A stretch of 64,000 nucleotides of DNA from [Mycobacterium] vasticus (GCF_020181595.1 NZ_CP084028.1:2880401-2944400); one strand, 5' to 3'; shown: positions 10,313 through 19,508, counted from the stretch's first letter. The notes: generated by a model not told the origin, from the sequence alone. Translations and numbers: made by a program.

Positions 10313-10762
10313 TCAGGCGGGATTCTGGGTCTGATGCCGCCCGTAGGGGACCGCGTCGAGCAGGGTGACCGTCACGCTGGCTCCGCTGGGCACCTGGTAG
10401 CTGCGCTGCTCACCGGGACGGGCACCGGTGAGTGCCTTGCCGAGCGGCGACTGCGGCGAGTAGACCTCCATGCCGCTCTGGTCGTCGTCACGAACCCCGA
10501 GCAGGAAGGTCTCGGTGTCGCCGTCCTCGTAGCGGATCGTGAGCACCATTCCGGGCTCGGCCACACCGTCGTCCGGCGGGTCCTCCCCGACCACCGCGAC
10601 CGCCAGCAGGTCGTGGATCTGGTGAATCCGGGCTTGCCGGGACTGCTGCTCGCTGATGTCCTCGGTGCCGGAGCCACCAACCGGCTCGGACAACTCCTCC
10701 AGCTCGGCCAGCAGCCGGTCCTTGGCCTGCTGTGTCATCCAGACACCCTGCGAATCAGACAC
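10313..10762 (-). CDS. GreA/GreB-family transcription factor
   Basis: 149 residues from GTG 10762, preceded by AAAGGAGA. A short N-terminal helical hairpin (about 9-58) precedes a GreA/GreB C-terminal domain containing SPQSPLGKALTGARPGE. Gre factors bind RNA polymerase and, with acidic residues at the coiled-coil tip, rescue backtracked complexes. Here the hairpin is shorter than in classical GreA, and the usual GDLKENAEY-like tip is replaced by GTEDISEQQ, so cleavage activity is uncertain. It may instead be a secondary-channel factor of altered function. Confidence 0.8.
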   Translation of the reverse strand: MSDSQGVWMTQQAKDRLLAELEELSEPVGGSGTEDISEQQSRQARIHQIHDLLAVAVVGEDPPDDGVAEPGMVLTIRYEDGDTETFLLGVRDDDQSGMEVYSPQSPLGKALTGARPGEQRSYQVPSGASVTVTLLDAVPYGRHQTQNPA

Positions 10763-10805
10763 CGCCCACTCTCCTTTACCCAAAATCCGCATCGCGTCGC
10801 CGGTG

Positions 10806-12062
10806 TCAACGCAATGGATCAAGCTCACGCAGCACGGCCGACTGTTTGCCAGTGGTGATCTGCTCGGCCAGCAGCCGACCCGTCACCGGGCCGTGCGTCA
10901 TGCCCCACATACCGTGCCCACCCGCGACATAGACCGTACGCGGACATACTTCGCCCACAACGGGCCGCCCGTCCGGACTGACCGGGCGCGGGCCCACCCA
11001 CACGTCGGTGCGCTCCTCCCAGCGCACCCTGTCCAGCAGCGAACGGGTCGACGCCACGATCGCCTCGACGCGCTCACCGACGACCGGCGCGTCCGGGTCG
11101 CCGAACTCCATGGTTCCGGCGACCCGCAGTCGGCCGCCCAGCGGAGTGCAGGCGACCCGGGCATCCGGCAGGTAGATCGGGCCGGTGACAGCCTCGTCCA
11201 CCGGAACCGTGAAGGAGTAGCCGCGCCCCGCCCGCACCGGCACCCGCACCCAGCGCCGGACCAGTCGCGACAACCAAGCGCCGGTGGCGATCACCGCGGC
11301 CGCCGCGGTCAGCGTCGTACCGTCGGCTCCGGTCACCGCCACACCGCCGCCCGTCGGCGCCACGTCGATCACGTCCATGGTCCGCATTGCGGCCCCGCGC
11401 TGCACCACGGCCGCCCCGAGCGAGGTCACGAACCGTCCGGGGTCGAGGAACCGCTGGCCGTCGATCTGAACGGCCGCAGCCACCTCGGCCGAGGCGAGCG
11501 GAACCCGTTGGCGCAGGCCGGTTCTGATCAGCTCGGTGCCGAACACCGCCCCGCCGGCCTCAGCGAAGCGGCACAGTTCGTCGAGGAGCCGCTGCGCATC
11601 GGCCGCTGCGCGAAAGATCGCGGTGATCGGCGCCTCGGTGAGCGGGGCGTCGACTCCATTGGCTGCCAGCACGTCGTAGGCCTCGATGCACTCGGCGCTC
11701 AGGGGCGCGTTGGCCCGTATCGCGCGGCGCCACGCCGACGGGCGGCTGTTGATGGCGAACCGCGCCAGAAACGACCACAGCGCCGGGCCCGCTCCGAACG
11801 GAACCTGCAGCGGCGCAGTGTGGCTCAGCAGCGAACGCAGGCCGAATCGCAGGTTCGCGGGCTCGTTGAGCGGGATGGCCAGCGCCGGGGAGATCCAGCC
11901 GGCGTTGCCCCACGACGAGCCGGCGGCAACGCCGGTACGGTCGACCACGGTGACGTCAACACCGCGCTCCTGCAGGAACCACGCGGTTGAGAGCCCGACA
12001 ATGCCGGCGCCCACCACGATCACCGATCGTGGCGCACCGTCGAAGCCGTCGGACGCACCCAT
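10806..12062 (-). CDS. FAD-dependent oxidoreductase (DadA/DAO family)
   Basis: 418 residues from ATG 12062; an in-frame ATG at 12110 would add 16 residues. The N-terminal ADP-binding fold VIVVGAGIVGLSTAW binds FAD, and GSSWGNAGWISP resembles D-amino-acid dehydrogenase DadA. A GGHGMWGMTHGP segment near the C-terminus is the usual flavin-contacting Gly-rich end. Such enzymes oxidise D-amino acids or secondary amines. GGAGG lies almost against the ATG, an unusual spacing. It lies downstream of the MFS gene on the same strand, possibly co-transcribed. Confidence 0.85.
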   Translation of the reverse strand: MGASDGFDGAPRSVIVVGAGIVGLSTAWFLQERGVDVTVVDRTGVAAGSSWGNAGWISPALAIPLNEPANLRFGLRSLLSHTAPLQVPFGAGPALWSFLARFAINSRPSAWRRAIRANAPLSAECIEAYDVLAANGVDAPLTEAPITAIFRAAADAQRLLDELCRFAEAGGAVFGTELIRTGLRQRVPLASAEVAAAVQIDGQRFLDPGRFVTSLGAAVVQRGAAMRTMDVIDVAPTGGGVAVTGADGTTLTAAAAVIATGAWLSRLVRRWVRVPVRAGRGYSFTVPVDEAVTGPIYLPDARVACTPLGGRLRVAGTMEFGDPDAPVVGERVEAIVASTRSLLDRVRWEERTDVWVGPRPVSPDGRPVVGEVCPRTVYVAGGHGMWGMTHGPVTGRLLAEQITTGKQSAVLRELDPLR

Positions 12063-12137
12063 TCCTCCATGATGCGGCCACCGGCAGCGTTGTGCACGAC
12101 GATCATTCAAACGACCCCGGCCGCGGGTTCAAATCCG

Positions 12138-13367
12138 CTAGAGTACCTCGGTTTTCGGGGTGTCTCCGCCGATCGGGCTGCGACCCTGGGTCTCCGGTGC
12201 CATCACCCAGGCCGCCGCCGCCACCAGCAGCACGACGCCGCTGATCGCGAATCCCCACTCGAAGGACAGGCGCTGGGCGATCTGCCCCACCACGAGCGAC
12301 CCGAAGATCGAACCGAGGTCGGCCATCATCTGATAGGTCGCCACAGCGGTACCGGCCCGGGCCTGACTTCCGACCAGGTCGGCGATCACGGCCTGCTGCG
12401 GTGACCCGTACATGCCGGTGGCCAATCCGCTCAGATATGCCGCGATCAAGAACACCACCAACGACGAGCTGGCCGCGAGCAGGATGGTCGCCCCACCGGC
12501 CACCACCAGCCCGGCGATCAGCGGGCCGCGCCGGCCGATCCGGTCGGACAGCTGACCGCTGGGCATCACCGCACAGACGTTGCCGATGCCGATGGTCGCC
12601 AGAGCCAGGCCGGCAAACGAGGGTCCGCGGTCGAGGACCTCGGTGACGAACAGCGGCACCAGCGCGACCCGCAGCCCGAACACCGACCAGCCGGTGGCGA
12701 AGTTCGACAGCAGCGCCGAACGATAGGCGCGGTGAGTCAGGGCCTGCCGCACCGTGACCGAAGTCCCAGTCGATTCGGCCGGCTCGGCCAGGTGCGAGTG
12801 TCGCAGGCTGACGAAGACGACGGTGGCCGCGACCAACAGCACCGAACCGTAGAAGAGGAACGGCGCGCGCAGCCCGAAACCCGCTGTCAGACTGCCCAAT
12901 ACCGGCCCGCCGACGGTGCCCAGCAGGAACGCGGTGGCGAACATGCCGGCGACGCGCCCACGCGCGTCCGTCGGGCTGACCCGGATCATCAGACCCACGG
13001 CGGCAATGAAGAACATCGTCGAGCCGACGCCGCCCAGTGCCCGGAATATCAGCAACTGCCAGTAGGTCTGAACGAACGCACACGCCATCGTGGACACCGA
13101 GACGATCACCAGGCCACTCACATAGACCCGGCGCTCCCCCACCCGCTGCACCAGCACGCCGCTGACCGGCGCGAAGCACAAGCGGGTCAGTGCGAATGCC
13201 GTGATGAGGAAGGTGGTCGCCGAGATGCTCACACCGAAATGGCGGGCGTAGACCGGCAATACCGGCGACACAACCCCGTAGCCGAGCGCGATCAGAAAGT
13301 TGGCGCCGAGCAGGACCCAGATCTCCCGCGGCAGCCGCAATCCGGCGGCCGAAGAGTCAGAGGTCAC
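12138..13367 (-). CDS. MFS transporter, 12 TM
   Basis: 409 residues from GTG 13367, with about 12 hydrophobic helices. The MFS loop 2-3 motif appears as [16 protein letters not shown], and the half-repeat as [16 protein letters not shown]. The shape (about 400 residues, 12 TM, no large periplasmic loop) fits a drug or metabolite exporter of the DHA1 type. It diverges from the crcB pair across about 35 nt. The substrate is unknown. Confidence 0.85.
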   Translation of the reverse strand: MTSDSSAAGLRLPREIWVLLGANFLIALGYGVVSPVLPVYARHFGVSISATTFLITAFALTRLCFAPVSGVLVQRVGERRVYVSGLVIVSVSTMACAFVQTYWQLLIFRALGGVGSTMFFIAAVGLMIRVSPTDARGRVAGMFATAFLLGTVGGPVLGSLTAGFGLRAPFLFYGSVLLVAATVVFVSLRHSHLAEPAESTGTSVTVRQALTHRAYRSALLSNFATGWSVFGLRVALVPLFVTEVLDRGPSFAGLALATIGIGNVCAVMPSGQLSDRIGRRGPLIAGLVVAGGATILLAASSSLVVFLIAAYLSGLATGMYGSPQQAVIADLVGSQARAGTAVATYQMMADLGSIFGSLVVGQIAQRLSFEWGFAISGVVLLVAAAAWVMAPETQGRSPIGGDTPKTEVL

Positions 13368-13402
13368 TGGTTAACCTTAGTCGCGGAAGGAGACGCCACG
13401 AC

Positions 13403-13801
13403 ATGGCAGCACCCGACGGCCGCGAGCTCGCGGCGATCTTCGTCGGTGGCGTGCTGGGCGGGCTGGCCCGTGCGGTGTTGGAGACCGTCGCAGCGGCCGG
13501 TCCGGGGCAGTGGCCGTGGGCGACGTTCAGCGCCAACATCGTCGGGGCATTCCTGTTGGGCTACTTCACCACTCGTCTGCTGGAGCGGCTGCCGGTGTCG
13601 AGTTATCGGCGTCCGCTGCTGGGCACCGGACTGTGTGGCACGCTGACCACCTTCTCCACCCTGCAGGTCGAGATTCTGCGGATGTTCGAGCACGGGCGGC
13701 CGGGCCTGGCACTGGGATACCTGTCCGCCAGTGTGGTGGCCGGTTTGGCCGCGATCCATCTGGCCACCGGCCTGGTGCGACGGGTTCGGGCCCGCGGGTG
13801 A
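13403..13801 (+). CDS. crcB: Fluoride channel CrcB/Fluc, first subunit
   Basis: 132 residues with four TM helices. Fluc channels export fluoride as dual-topology dimers. The Fluc signature [17 protein letters not shown] carries the Na+/F- site residues, and the conserved Asn is in [16 protein letters not shown] 13403 follows GGAAGGAG. It overlaps the second crcB by 4 nt; paired genes normally encode oppositely oriented subunits of a heterodimer. The 35-nt leader is too short for a fluoride riboswitch. Confidence 0.93.
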   Translation: MAAPDGRELAAIFVGGVLGGLARAVLETVAAAGPGQWPWATFSANIVGAFLLGYFTTRLLERLPVSSYRRPLLGTGLCGTLTTFSTLQVEILRMFEHGRPGLALGYLSASVVAGLAAIHLATGLVRRVRARG

Positions 13802-14163
13802 GTCCGCTGGTGTGGGTGTGGGCGGGCCTGGCCGGAGGCCTGGGCGCGGTGCTGCGCTTTCTGGTGGATCGCACCGTGGCGCGTCGCGCCGCGTCGGCGT
13901 TTCCTGCGGGCACGCTCGTGGTGAACCTCAGCGGCACCGCCATGCTGGGCCTGATGAGCGGACTGGTTTTGCCGGCCGAGGTGACTTTGCTGGTCGGCAC
14001 CGCGCTGATCGGCTCCTACACCACTTTCTCCACCTGGATGCTCGAGACGCACCGGTTGGCCGAGGAACGCCAGTTCGGCACGGCGGCGGCCAATATCGTC
14101 GCCGGAATCGTACTGGGGCTGGCGGCCACCGAGCTCGGACGCTGGGCCGCCGGGCTGCTGTGA
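13798..14163 (+). CDS. crcB: Fluoride channel CrcB/Fluc, second subunit
   Basis: 121 residues, four TM helices, GTG start overlapping the previous stop. It carries the Fluc hallmarks [17 protein letters not shown] (conserved Asn) and [12 protein letters not shown]. With the preceding gene it should assemble an antiparallel heterodimer. M. tuberculosis has the same neighbouring pair (Rv3069/Rv3070). Confidence 0.93.
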   Translation: MSPLVWVWAGLAGGLGAVLRFLVDRTVARRAASAFPAGTLVVNLSGTAMLGLMSGLVLPAEVTLLVGTALIGSYTTFSTWMLETHRLAEERQFGTAAANIVAGIVLGLAATELGRWAAGLL

Positions 14164-14210
14164 GCCTGGTCATTGCGTCGCCCCGGTAATCTCATCGCGG
14201 AGGTCTGATC

Positions 14211-14720
14211 ATGACGAGTGACCGCGGCGACGCTCAGTTGCGCCCTGCGCTGTTGCGGCTGTGGGATCGGCGAGACGCATTTAAACCGTTTGCTGTGGCC
14301 GGTGTCGGCGCGATCGTGGGCGGGGGCGTCCTGGCGTCTGCCATCGCCGCGCCCGCTCCCACCCGTCACGGCGTATGGGCGGTCGCCTACCTGGTCCTGG
14401 TGCTCGGGGTGGGCCAGTTGGTGATCGGTGCCGGACGGGTGCTGCTGGCGGCCGAGTCACCGACGCCGAACCGAATGAGGGTCGCCGCCACGGCTTTCAA
14501 CGTCTCCGGAGCGGCGATCGTGCTCGGTGTCGTCACCGATCACGTCGTGGTGTTCCAGTTGGGATCCGCACTGTTGTTCGGCGTGCTGGTCGAGTCGTTG
14601 TACGGCGTGCGGCACAGTGCGCGGCGTGGCTGGCCGCTGGTGGCCTACCGACTGGTCATCGTGGTACTGATCGTCAGCATCCCGATCGGAATGCTGGTCA
14701 CCACCGCCGGCCGCGGCTAG
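14211..14720 (+). CDS. Conserved membrane protein, about 4 TM
   Basis: 169 residues. Four hydrophobic segments (about 28-47, 56-78, 91-112 and 139-160) follow a short charged N-terminus. No catalytic motif is visible. It lies 47 nt downstream of the crcB pair on the same strand, matching a conserved hypothetical that follows crcB in M. tuberculosis. Its stop overlaps the convergent DUF488 gene by 4 nt. The function is unknown. Confidence 0.75.
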   Translation: MTSDRGDAQLRPALLRLWDRRDAFKPFAVAGVGAIVGGGVLASAIAAPAPTRHGVWAVAYLVLVLGVGQLVIGAGRVLLAAESPTPNRMRVAATAFNVSGAAIVLGVVTDHVVVFQLGSALLFGVLVESLYGVRHSARRGWPLVAYRLVIVVLIVSIPIGMLVTTAGRG

Positions 14721-15088
14721 GACGCGCCGGACAGCAGCTTGGCCAGCACCGCGGCCTGACTGCCGTCCACGGCGCGGGTCGCGGTCAACAGGGTGACTGT
14801 CTTGTGACCCTTGGTCAAAGCGCGTAGGGCCTCAAATGCCGCCGCGCCCTCGGGGGTTCGCAGTTCAGCTTCGTAGCGGGTGACGAATTCGTCGAAGCGT
14901 TCCGGTTGGTGGTTGTACCAACTGCGCAGCTCCCGCGACGGCGACGCGTCCTTGAACCACTGACCCACCCGCGGATCGTCCTTGTGGAATCCCCGCGGCC
15001 ACACCCGGTCTACGAGTATCCGTTCACCGTCGACGGGGCTGGGTTGCTCGTAGACACGGGCCACCCGGAACGTCGTTTTAGCGCTCAT
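14717..15088 (-). CDS. DUF488 family protein
   Basis: 123 residues, full-length for the YeaO/DUF488 family, recognised by ILVDRVWPRGFHKDDPR, the Trp/Arg/His-rich segment LRSWYNHQPERFDEF and TLLTATRAVDGSQA near the end. The biochemical function is not established. M. tuberculosis Rv3073c is the likely counterpart at the same chromosomal position. Confidence 0.85.
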   Translation of the reverse strand: MSAKTTFRVARVYEQPSPVDGERILVDRVWPRGFHKDDPRVGQWFKDASPSRELRSWYNHQPERFDEFVTRYEAELRTPEGAAAFEALRALTKGHKTVTLLTATRAVDGSQAAVLAKLLSGAS

Positions 15089-15200
15089 AACTCAGGGTAG
15101 CGCCGGCCGGCCGCCGGATGGCCGATGTCGACCATTCGGCGTACTGACGCCACTCGCGACGGCCATCCAGCTCCCGGCACCCCGCCCGACGGCTCGAAGG

Positions 15201-15219
15201 TTAGCTTAGGCAATGCTAT
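15201..15219 (+). promoter_or_regulatory. Candidate IdeR iron box
   Basis: TTAGCTTAGGCAATGCTAT matches 14 of 19 positions of the mycobacterial IdeR consensus (TTAGGTTAGGCTAACCTAA). IdeR with Fe2+ binds such boxes and represses iron-acquisition genes. It lies 143 nt upstream of the PPE37-like gene; M. tuberculosis PPE37 is itself iron-regulated, which strengthens the assignment. Confidence 0.65.
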
Positions 15220-15228
15220 TTTGAAGGC

Positions 15229-15345
15229 ATGCCTGACGTCGCGTTTTGCGGACTGCAGCGCCGTTTTGCGGACAGCGACGGGTTCGCTGCCCTGATCACG
15301 ACTGCCAACGACCGTGCCGCTGGCGGCAGCGGCGTGCGGCGATAG
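15229..15345 (+). CDS. Possible 38-codon leader ORF before PPE gene
   Basis: An ATG-to-TAG reading frame of 38 codons (begins [10 protein letters not shown]) starts 10 nt after the iron box and ends 16 nt before the PPE start, with GAAGG just upstream of its ATG. Its position suggests a translated leader peptide coupling expression to the PPE gene, whose own ribosome binding site is weak. The frame includes two copies of CGTTTTGCGGAC. Coding status is unproven. Confidence 0.3.
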   Translation: MPDVAFCGLQRRFADSDGFAALITTANDRAAGGSGVRR

Positions 15346-15361
15346 GCGGCTATCGGCGCCC

Positions 15362-16705
15362 ATGGCCGCGATCTGGATCGCGTCTCCACCGGAGGTGCAC
15401 TCCGCCCTGCTGAGTAGCGGACCCGGCCCGGGCGCACTGCTGAGCGCCGCGAGTGCCTGGTCGGCGCTGAGCGCCGAATACGCCGCGGCGGCCGGCGAGC
15501 TCGTCACCGTGCTCGGGGCCACCCGTTCGGCGGTCTGGGGCGGCCCCACCGCAGACAGTTACGTCGCCGCGCACACGCCGTATCTGGACTGGCTGACCCG
15601 CGCCGGCGCAGACAGCGCGCGCGCCGCCGCGCAGCACGAAGTCACGGCTGCCGCCTACAGCTCCGCCCTTGCCGCCATGCCGACGCTGGCGGAGTTGGCC
15701 CTCAACCACACCGTCCACGGTGTCCTGACCGCCACGAACTTCTTCGGCGTCAACACCATTCCGATAGCACTCAACGAGGCCGACTACGCACGCATGTGGA
15801 TCCAGGCGGCCACCGTGATGACGACCTACGACGCGGTGTCCGGGGCCGCATTGGCATCGCTACCCGGCATCGACCCGGCACCGCCGATCCTCGCCGCCGA
15901 CACCGGCGGCTCCACCGATCCGACCGATCCGACAGACCCACTCGACGAAGCAAATCGCCAGTTCCAGTTCTGGTTCTGGAACATCGTCTTCTGGTCGAAT
16001 GTGCTGCACCTGGTGACGATTGCGGTGCGCATCCCGATCTTCCTGCCGTTGTTCATCTCCGCCATCAACGATCTGATCGCCTCGATGCAGTCGCAACCCG
16101 AGGCGGAGGCCGACGAACCCGCGCCGCAGCCCGCCGTCGTCCCGCACCGCCCCGTGGTGGTGCACCCGGTCCCGGCTTCCGCCGAACGTCCGGTGGCGAT
16201 GGGATTCGGCATCGGTCCCGGCGTCCCCGGATCGGCGGGTACCACCGCCGCCCCGGCCGCTCCGGCGACCACCGGCGCGGCGCTGCCGGTCAGCGGCGCC
16301 GAGATGATGGGTTATCTGGTCTCCGGCGGTTACGCCGAAGACTTCGGGCCCACCCTGATCGATCGCGACCAGGCCACCGCACCGGCGTCCGGACTGTCGG
16401 CCCTGACCGCGGCCAGGGCGCCGTCAGCCCGTGCACCGCTGCGGGCACGGCAGCGCCGGCGCAAGGCGATGAAGGAGTACGCCGACGCCGTCATGACGAT
16501 GGACACCGACCTCGGCGACGTGCCCACCGACTCGGCGATGATCACGTCGGAAACCGGTGCGGGACCGCTGGGATTCACCGGAACGGCGCGGCTGGCCGAC
16601 GTCGCGTCGGCGGGGTTGACGCGGCTGCGCGGGGACGCTTTCGGCGCCGGGCCGGTGGTGCCGCTACTGCCCGAGAGCTGGGAGCGGGATTCCGGCGAAA
16701 CGTGA
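15362..16705 (+). CDS. PPE family protein, PPE37-like
   Basis: 447 residues from ATG 15362. The PPE domain occupies about residues 1-175, with Pro-Pro-Glu at 9-11 and the conserved segment [21 protein letters not shown] hydrophobic stretch (about 210-240) follows, then a Pro/Ala-rich linker and a C-terminal tail ending [19 protein letters not shown]. The tail and the N-terminus closely match M. tuberculosis PPE37 (Rv2123), an iron-regulated protein linked to heme-iron use. PPE proteins leave through type VII secretion; no adjacent PE gene or ESX genes are present here. The upstream iron box supports induction in low iron. Confidence 0.9.
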   Translation: MAAIWIASPPEVHSALLSSGPGPGALLSAASAWSALSAEYAAAAGELVTVLGATRSAVWGGPTADSYVAAHTPYLDWLTRAGADSARAAAQHEVTAAAYSSALAAMPTLAELALNHTVHGVLTATNFFGVNTIPIALNEADYARMWIQAATVMTTYDAVSGAALASLPGIDPAPPILAADTGGSTDPTDPTDPLDEANRQFQFWFWNIVFWSNVLHLVTIAVRIPIFLPLFISAINDLIASMQSQPEAEADEPAPQPAVVPHRPVVVHPVPASAERPVAMGFGIGPGVPGSAGTTAAPAAPATTGAALPVSGAEMMGYLVSGGYAEDFGPTLIDRDQATAPASGLSALTAARAPSARAPLRARQRRRKAMKEYADAVMTMDTDLGDVPTDSAMITSETGAGPLGFTGTARLADVASAGLTRLRGDAFGAGPVVPLLPESWERDSGET

Positions 16706-16721
16706 CGGCGGCGACGGAAAA

Positions 16722-16759
16722 CAAAGCAGGCCAGGGCTTATAGCCTCTGACCTGCTTTG
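16722..16759 (-). terminator. Intrinsic terminator of tmRNA
   Basis: CAAAGCAGG (16751-16759 read on the minus strand) pairs with CCTGCTTTG (16722-16730), with further internal pairing, followed on the minus strand by TTTT. It begins 4 nt beyond the tmRNA CCA end. It may also stop PPE transcription from the other side. Confidence 0.85.
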
Positions 16760-16763
16760 ATAC

Positions 16764-17155
16764 TGGTGGAGCTGCCGGGAATCGAACCCGGGTCCTACGG
16801 CATTCCCTCAAGACTTCTCCGTGCGCAGTTCACTGTGCCTCTACTTGGATCTCCCGGTCACGTGAACAAGCCGAGATGACGATCCCAGTCGCTGTTGGTG
16901 TCCCGATAAATCCCGCGACCGGACGTATCGGTGGATCCCTCTAGTCGATGCCAGGGTCCGGGCCGAGGGAGGTCCCGGTCTGACAGGCCCGCTATCGCTT
17001 AGGCAGCGAGAGCGAAGTCGCTCTGAAGAGCGACCTTAGCCGGAGTAAGTGCAACCTTGGCGCTTACTTGGTTACAGCGACGCTTACGGTGGTCTCCTGC
17101 CTGCACCGGCACGCTTCCCTTGATTCGACACACGCAGTCGAAACCTTTCAGCCCC
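16764..17155 (-). ncRNA. ssrA: tmRNA (SsrA)
   Basis: About 392 nt including an encoded CCA. The 5' end GGGGCTGAAAGGTTTCGAC pairs with the 3' end CAGCTCC-A-CCA to make the alanine-accepting tRNA-like domain, and the T arm is GGGTTCGATTCCC. The molecule frees stalled ribosomes together with SmpB, encoded 1.8 kb away on the same strand, by adding a degradation tag. The pre-tag sequence CCAAGTAAGC matches other mycobacterial tmRNAs, but the tag itself differs. Confidence 0.95.
16999..17061 (-). CDS. tmRNA proteolysis-tag reading frame, 20 residues
   Basis: Reading from the resume codon GCC (17061-17059), placed by homology to the M. tuberculosis AAATAAGC-GCC junction, gives AKVAL-TP-AKVAL-QSDFALAA then TAA. 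The end FALAA keeps the ClpXP/ClpAP degron. M. tuberculosis, as I recall, has the 12-residue ADSHQRDYALAA. A later resume codon (second GCT) would give a shorter tag, but the upstream match favours this one. Confidence 0.7.
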   Translation of the reverse strand, partial: AKVALTPAKVALQSDFALAA

Positions 17156-17265
17156 CTGCCTTTTTCTCTACTCGATCCCGCCACTCGACGAGTCACCTCA
17201 TGGTACCGGTCTGCAACGACAGGTCGCGACTGATTAATTCCGGCCGGCGCAAGCGGGCGTTCGAA

Positions 17266-18075
17266 CTACTCGGCAAACCCGGGGTCGGGCTCGATCATGG
17301 CGTCCAGGATCGCCATGAACGCCATGGGCGGCAGCTCCCACTCGACCGGTTCGCCATCCAGGCCCGGTTTAAGCGTCCGGGAAGCCACAGTGGCCGGATC
17401 GGTGAAGCTCAACCGGATCAGCCCGTCCATCGTCGCGGATCCGGTGGCGATCGCCGTCCTCAAGTCGAAACCGGCTTTCATCCGCATGCCGACCACCATC
17501 AGCAATTCGGCGTACAGGTCGGTGATCTGGTCGATGATCCCGGCATGCGATGCTCCCATGGCCGCCAGAATGCGCTGCTGATCCTTGTCGTGGAGGGTGG
17601 GCACGGCGACCGCCAGTGCAGTGAACGAGCGCCAGGCCAGTGACCTTGCGGCACCGTGGAAACTCTGGGTGACGGTGCTGCGCACCACTTCCTCCAGAAC
17701 GGCGCGACGACCCTGCGGCGTGCCGAGCAGTTGCTTGTTCTGATCCAGCACCCTGTGGGCGATACTCACCACGTCGTCGGCATAGCTGCCTTCGGGGCCG
17801 GGTGCGACCATCCGCTCCATCAGCTCGATGTAGAACGCCTCTTTGCTACCCCAGGCGCGGTAGACCGAGCTGCGCGGCACATCGGCGATCCGGATGAGCT
17901 CTTCCATATTCAGGTGGGCCATGCTCACGGTCAGCCCGCCGCTTTCGGTCAGCATCGCCACCGCGGTGCCGAGAATGCGTTCCCGCAGATCAGACTCGCT
18001 CAAACGACGCCGCCGCCACGCGCCACCGGTCACCCAGGTCTGCTCGCGGTGGTTGGATTCACCCGGCTCAACCAC
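17266..18075 (-). CDS. TetR family transcriptional regulator
   Basis: 269 residues. An N-terminal helix-turn-helix (about 27-80, with MEELIRIADVPRSSVYRAWGSKEAFY) precedes a variable helical ligand domain. The N-terminal 20 residues are charged and dispensable to the fold. It is monocistronic between tmRNA and the EamA transporter, both on the same strand. No confident palindromic operator was found, and the target is unknown. Confidence 0.85.
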   Translation of the reverse strand: MVEPGESNHREQTWVTGGAWRRRRLSESDLRERILGTAVAMLTESGGLTVSMAHLNMEELIRIADVPRSSVYRAWGSKEAFYIELMERMVAPGPEGSYADDVVSIAHRVLDQNKQLLGTPQGRRAVLEEVVRSTVTQSFHGAARSLAWRSFTALAVAVPTLHDKDQQRILAAMGASHAGIIDQITDLYAELLMVVGMRMKAGFDLRTAIATGSATMDGLIRLSFTDPATVASRTLKPGLDGEPVEWELPPMAFMAILDAMIEPDPGFAE

Positions 18076-18160
18076 CCTGCAATTCTAGACTGGGAATCTC
18101 AATACTCGGCCTCGCTCGAACAACAATGGCTGAGGCATCTCCAGGCAAGCGTTCTTGTCG

Positions 18161-19006
18161 CTACCCGGCGGTGATCATCACCACCGCGGCCACCGCCGCC
18201 ACCATGCCGACCACCTGCGCCCGATGCACCCGCTCACGCAGCAGCACGATGGCCAGCACCACCGTCACCGCCGGAAACAACGAGATCAGCACGCTGACCA
18301 ATGACAGGTCCGAGCCCCGCATCGCCAGCAGCATCGCGACATTGGCGCCGGTGTCGGCCAGCGCCGCCAGCAGCGCCAGCCTCATCGGCCGGCCCGAAGG
18401 AAGCCGCAATTCGCCGGTGCCCGTCGCAACAGCGATCACCAGCGCCGCGGCCGTCACCCGTGCGAACGCCAGCGGCCACAACCCGGAGTCCGGCGGCGCC
18501 GCGTCGATGAATACGAAATCCAGCCCGAAGGCCACCCCGGCGCCGACGGTCAGCCAGGCCACCTTACGGGTGAACCGGTGTGGCCGGATGTCCTCATCGG
18601 TTGCTTGGCGGCTCACCAGGACCACCGCCAGCAGTGCCAGCGCGATCCCCATCATGGCAGCCGTGCTGGGACGCTCGCCCTCGACCAGTCCGACCGCCAC
18701 CGGCACGCCCGCGGTGAGCACCGCCGAGATCGGCGACACCACCGAGATCGGCCCGGAACCCAGCGCCGCGTAGAACCACCATCCGCCCAGTCCCAGGGCG
18801 ATCCCGCATGCCAGGCCGGAGCCGATGGCACCCGGGGAGATCCGTCCACCCACCACTACGGCCAACCCGCCCAGCAGCACCATCGTCACCGGGTAGGACA
18901 GCAGCACTACGCGCAGCGCAGGTATCCGCCGAGAAGCGATCCCGCCGGCGAAATCACTGGTCCCGAAGCTGGCCGCCGAAAGCAGCGCGAGCGCGGCGCC
19001 GTTCAG
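18161..19006 (-). CDS. EamA/DMT family transporter (apparent CTG start)
   Basis: 281 residues with about ten TM helices in two EamA repeats. The first ATG/GTG in frame (GTG 18907) would delete TM1 and the family-typical [14 protein letters not shown] segment. That segment is encoded upstream with no ATG, GTG or TTG, leaving a CTG at 19006 preceded by AAGGGG at 5 nt and overlapping the smpB stop. I therefore place the start at CTG. The family exports metabolites or amino acids; the substrate is unknown. Confidence 0.8.
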   Translation of the reverse strand: MNGAALALLSAASFGTSDFAGGIASRRIPALRVVLLSYPVTMVLLGGLAVVVGGRISPGAIGSGLACGIALGLGGWWFYAALGSGPISVVSPISAVLTAGVPVAVGLVEGERPSTAAMMGIALALLAVVLVSRQATDEDIRPHRFTRKVAWLTVGAGVAFGLDFVFIDAAPPDSGLWPLAFARVTAAALVIAVATGTGELRLPSGRPMRLALLAALADTGANVAMLLAMRGSDLSLVSVLISLFPAVTVVLAIVLLRERVHRAQVVGMVAAVAAVVMITAG

Positions 19007-19506
19007 CTCATCCCCTTGGCGCGGCGCCCCAGCGCGCGGGTCACTTCACGCTGGGCGTCGCGGCGGGCGAGATCCTGTCGCTTGTCGTGGGCCTGCTTGC
19101 CGCGCGCCAGCGCCAATTCCACCTTCACCTTGCCCTCGGTGAAGTACACCGACAGCGGCACCAGGGTGAGGTTGCCGTCGCGGATCTTGCCGATCAGCAT
19201 GTCGATCTGGCGCCGGTGCAACAGCAGTTTGCGGGTGCGCCGCGGATCGTGGTTGGTCCAGGTGCCGTGCTGGTACTCGGGGATGTGCATGTTGCGCAGG
19301 AACACCTCGCCGTCGTCGACGGTGGCGAAGGCGTCGACCAGGGAGGCCTGCCCCTCCCGCAGACTCTTGACCTCGGTGCCCACCAGCGACACCCCGGCCT
19401 CGTAGACATCCAGAATCGAATAGTTGTGCCGCGCTTTGCGATTAGACGCGATGATCTGTTTGGTGGGCTGCTTCTTGCTGCCCTTGTCCGATGCTTTCTT
19501 GGCCAT
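19003..19506 (-). CDS. smpB: SsrA-binding protein SmpB
   Basis: 167 residues, full-length, with a Lys-rich N-terminus, the OB-fold core ([31 protein letters not shown]) and the basic C-terminal tail ending RRAKGMS that enters the ribosomal A site. It binds tmRNA and delivers it to stalled ribosomes. The ATG at 19506 lies just past the ftsX stop; a GTG codon directly before it is in frame. The gene is translationally coupled to ftsX upstream and EamA downstream. Confidence 0.97.
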   Translation of the reverse strand: MAKKASDKGSKKQPTKQIIASNRKARHNYSILDVYEAGVSLVGTEVKSLREGQASLVDAFATVDDGEVFLRNMHIPEYQHGTWTNHDPRRTRKLLLHRRQIDMLIGKIRDGNLTLVPLSVYFTEGKVKVELALARGKQAHDKRQDLARRDAQREVTRALGRRAKGMS

Positions 19507-19508
19507 CA

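Noticed and set aside
10656..11990. 444-residue rightward frame over the FAD oxidoreductase
   Set aside because: The FAD-binding protein on the minus strand explains the region. The plus frame has no domain.
13368..13402. Fluoride riboswitch before crcB
   Set aside because: Only 35 nt separate the divergent starts, too short for the aptamer, and no conserved aptamer segments are visible.
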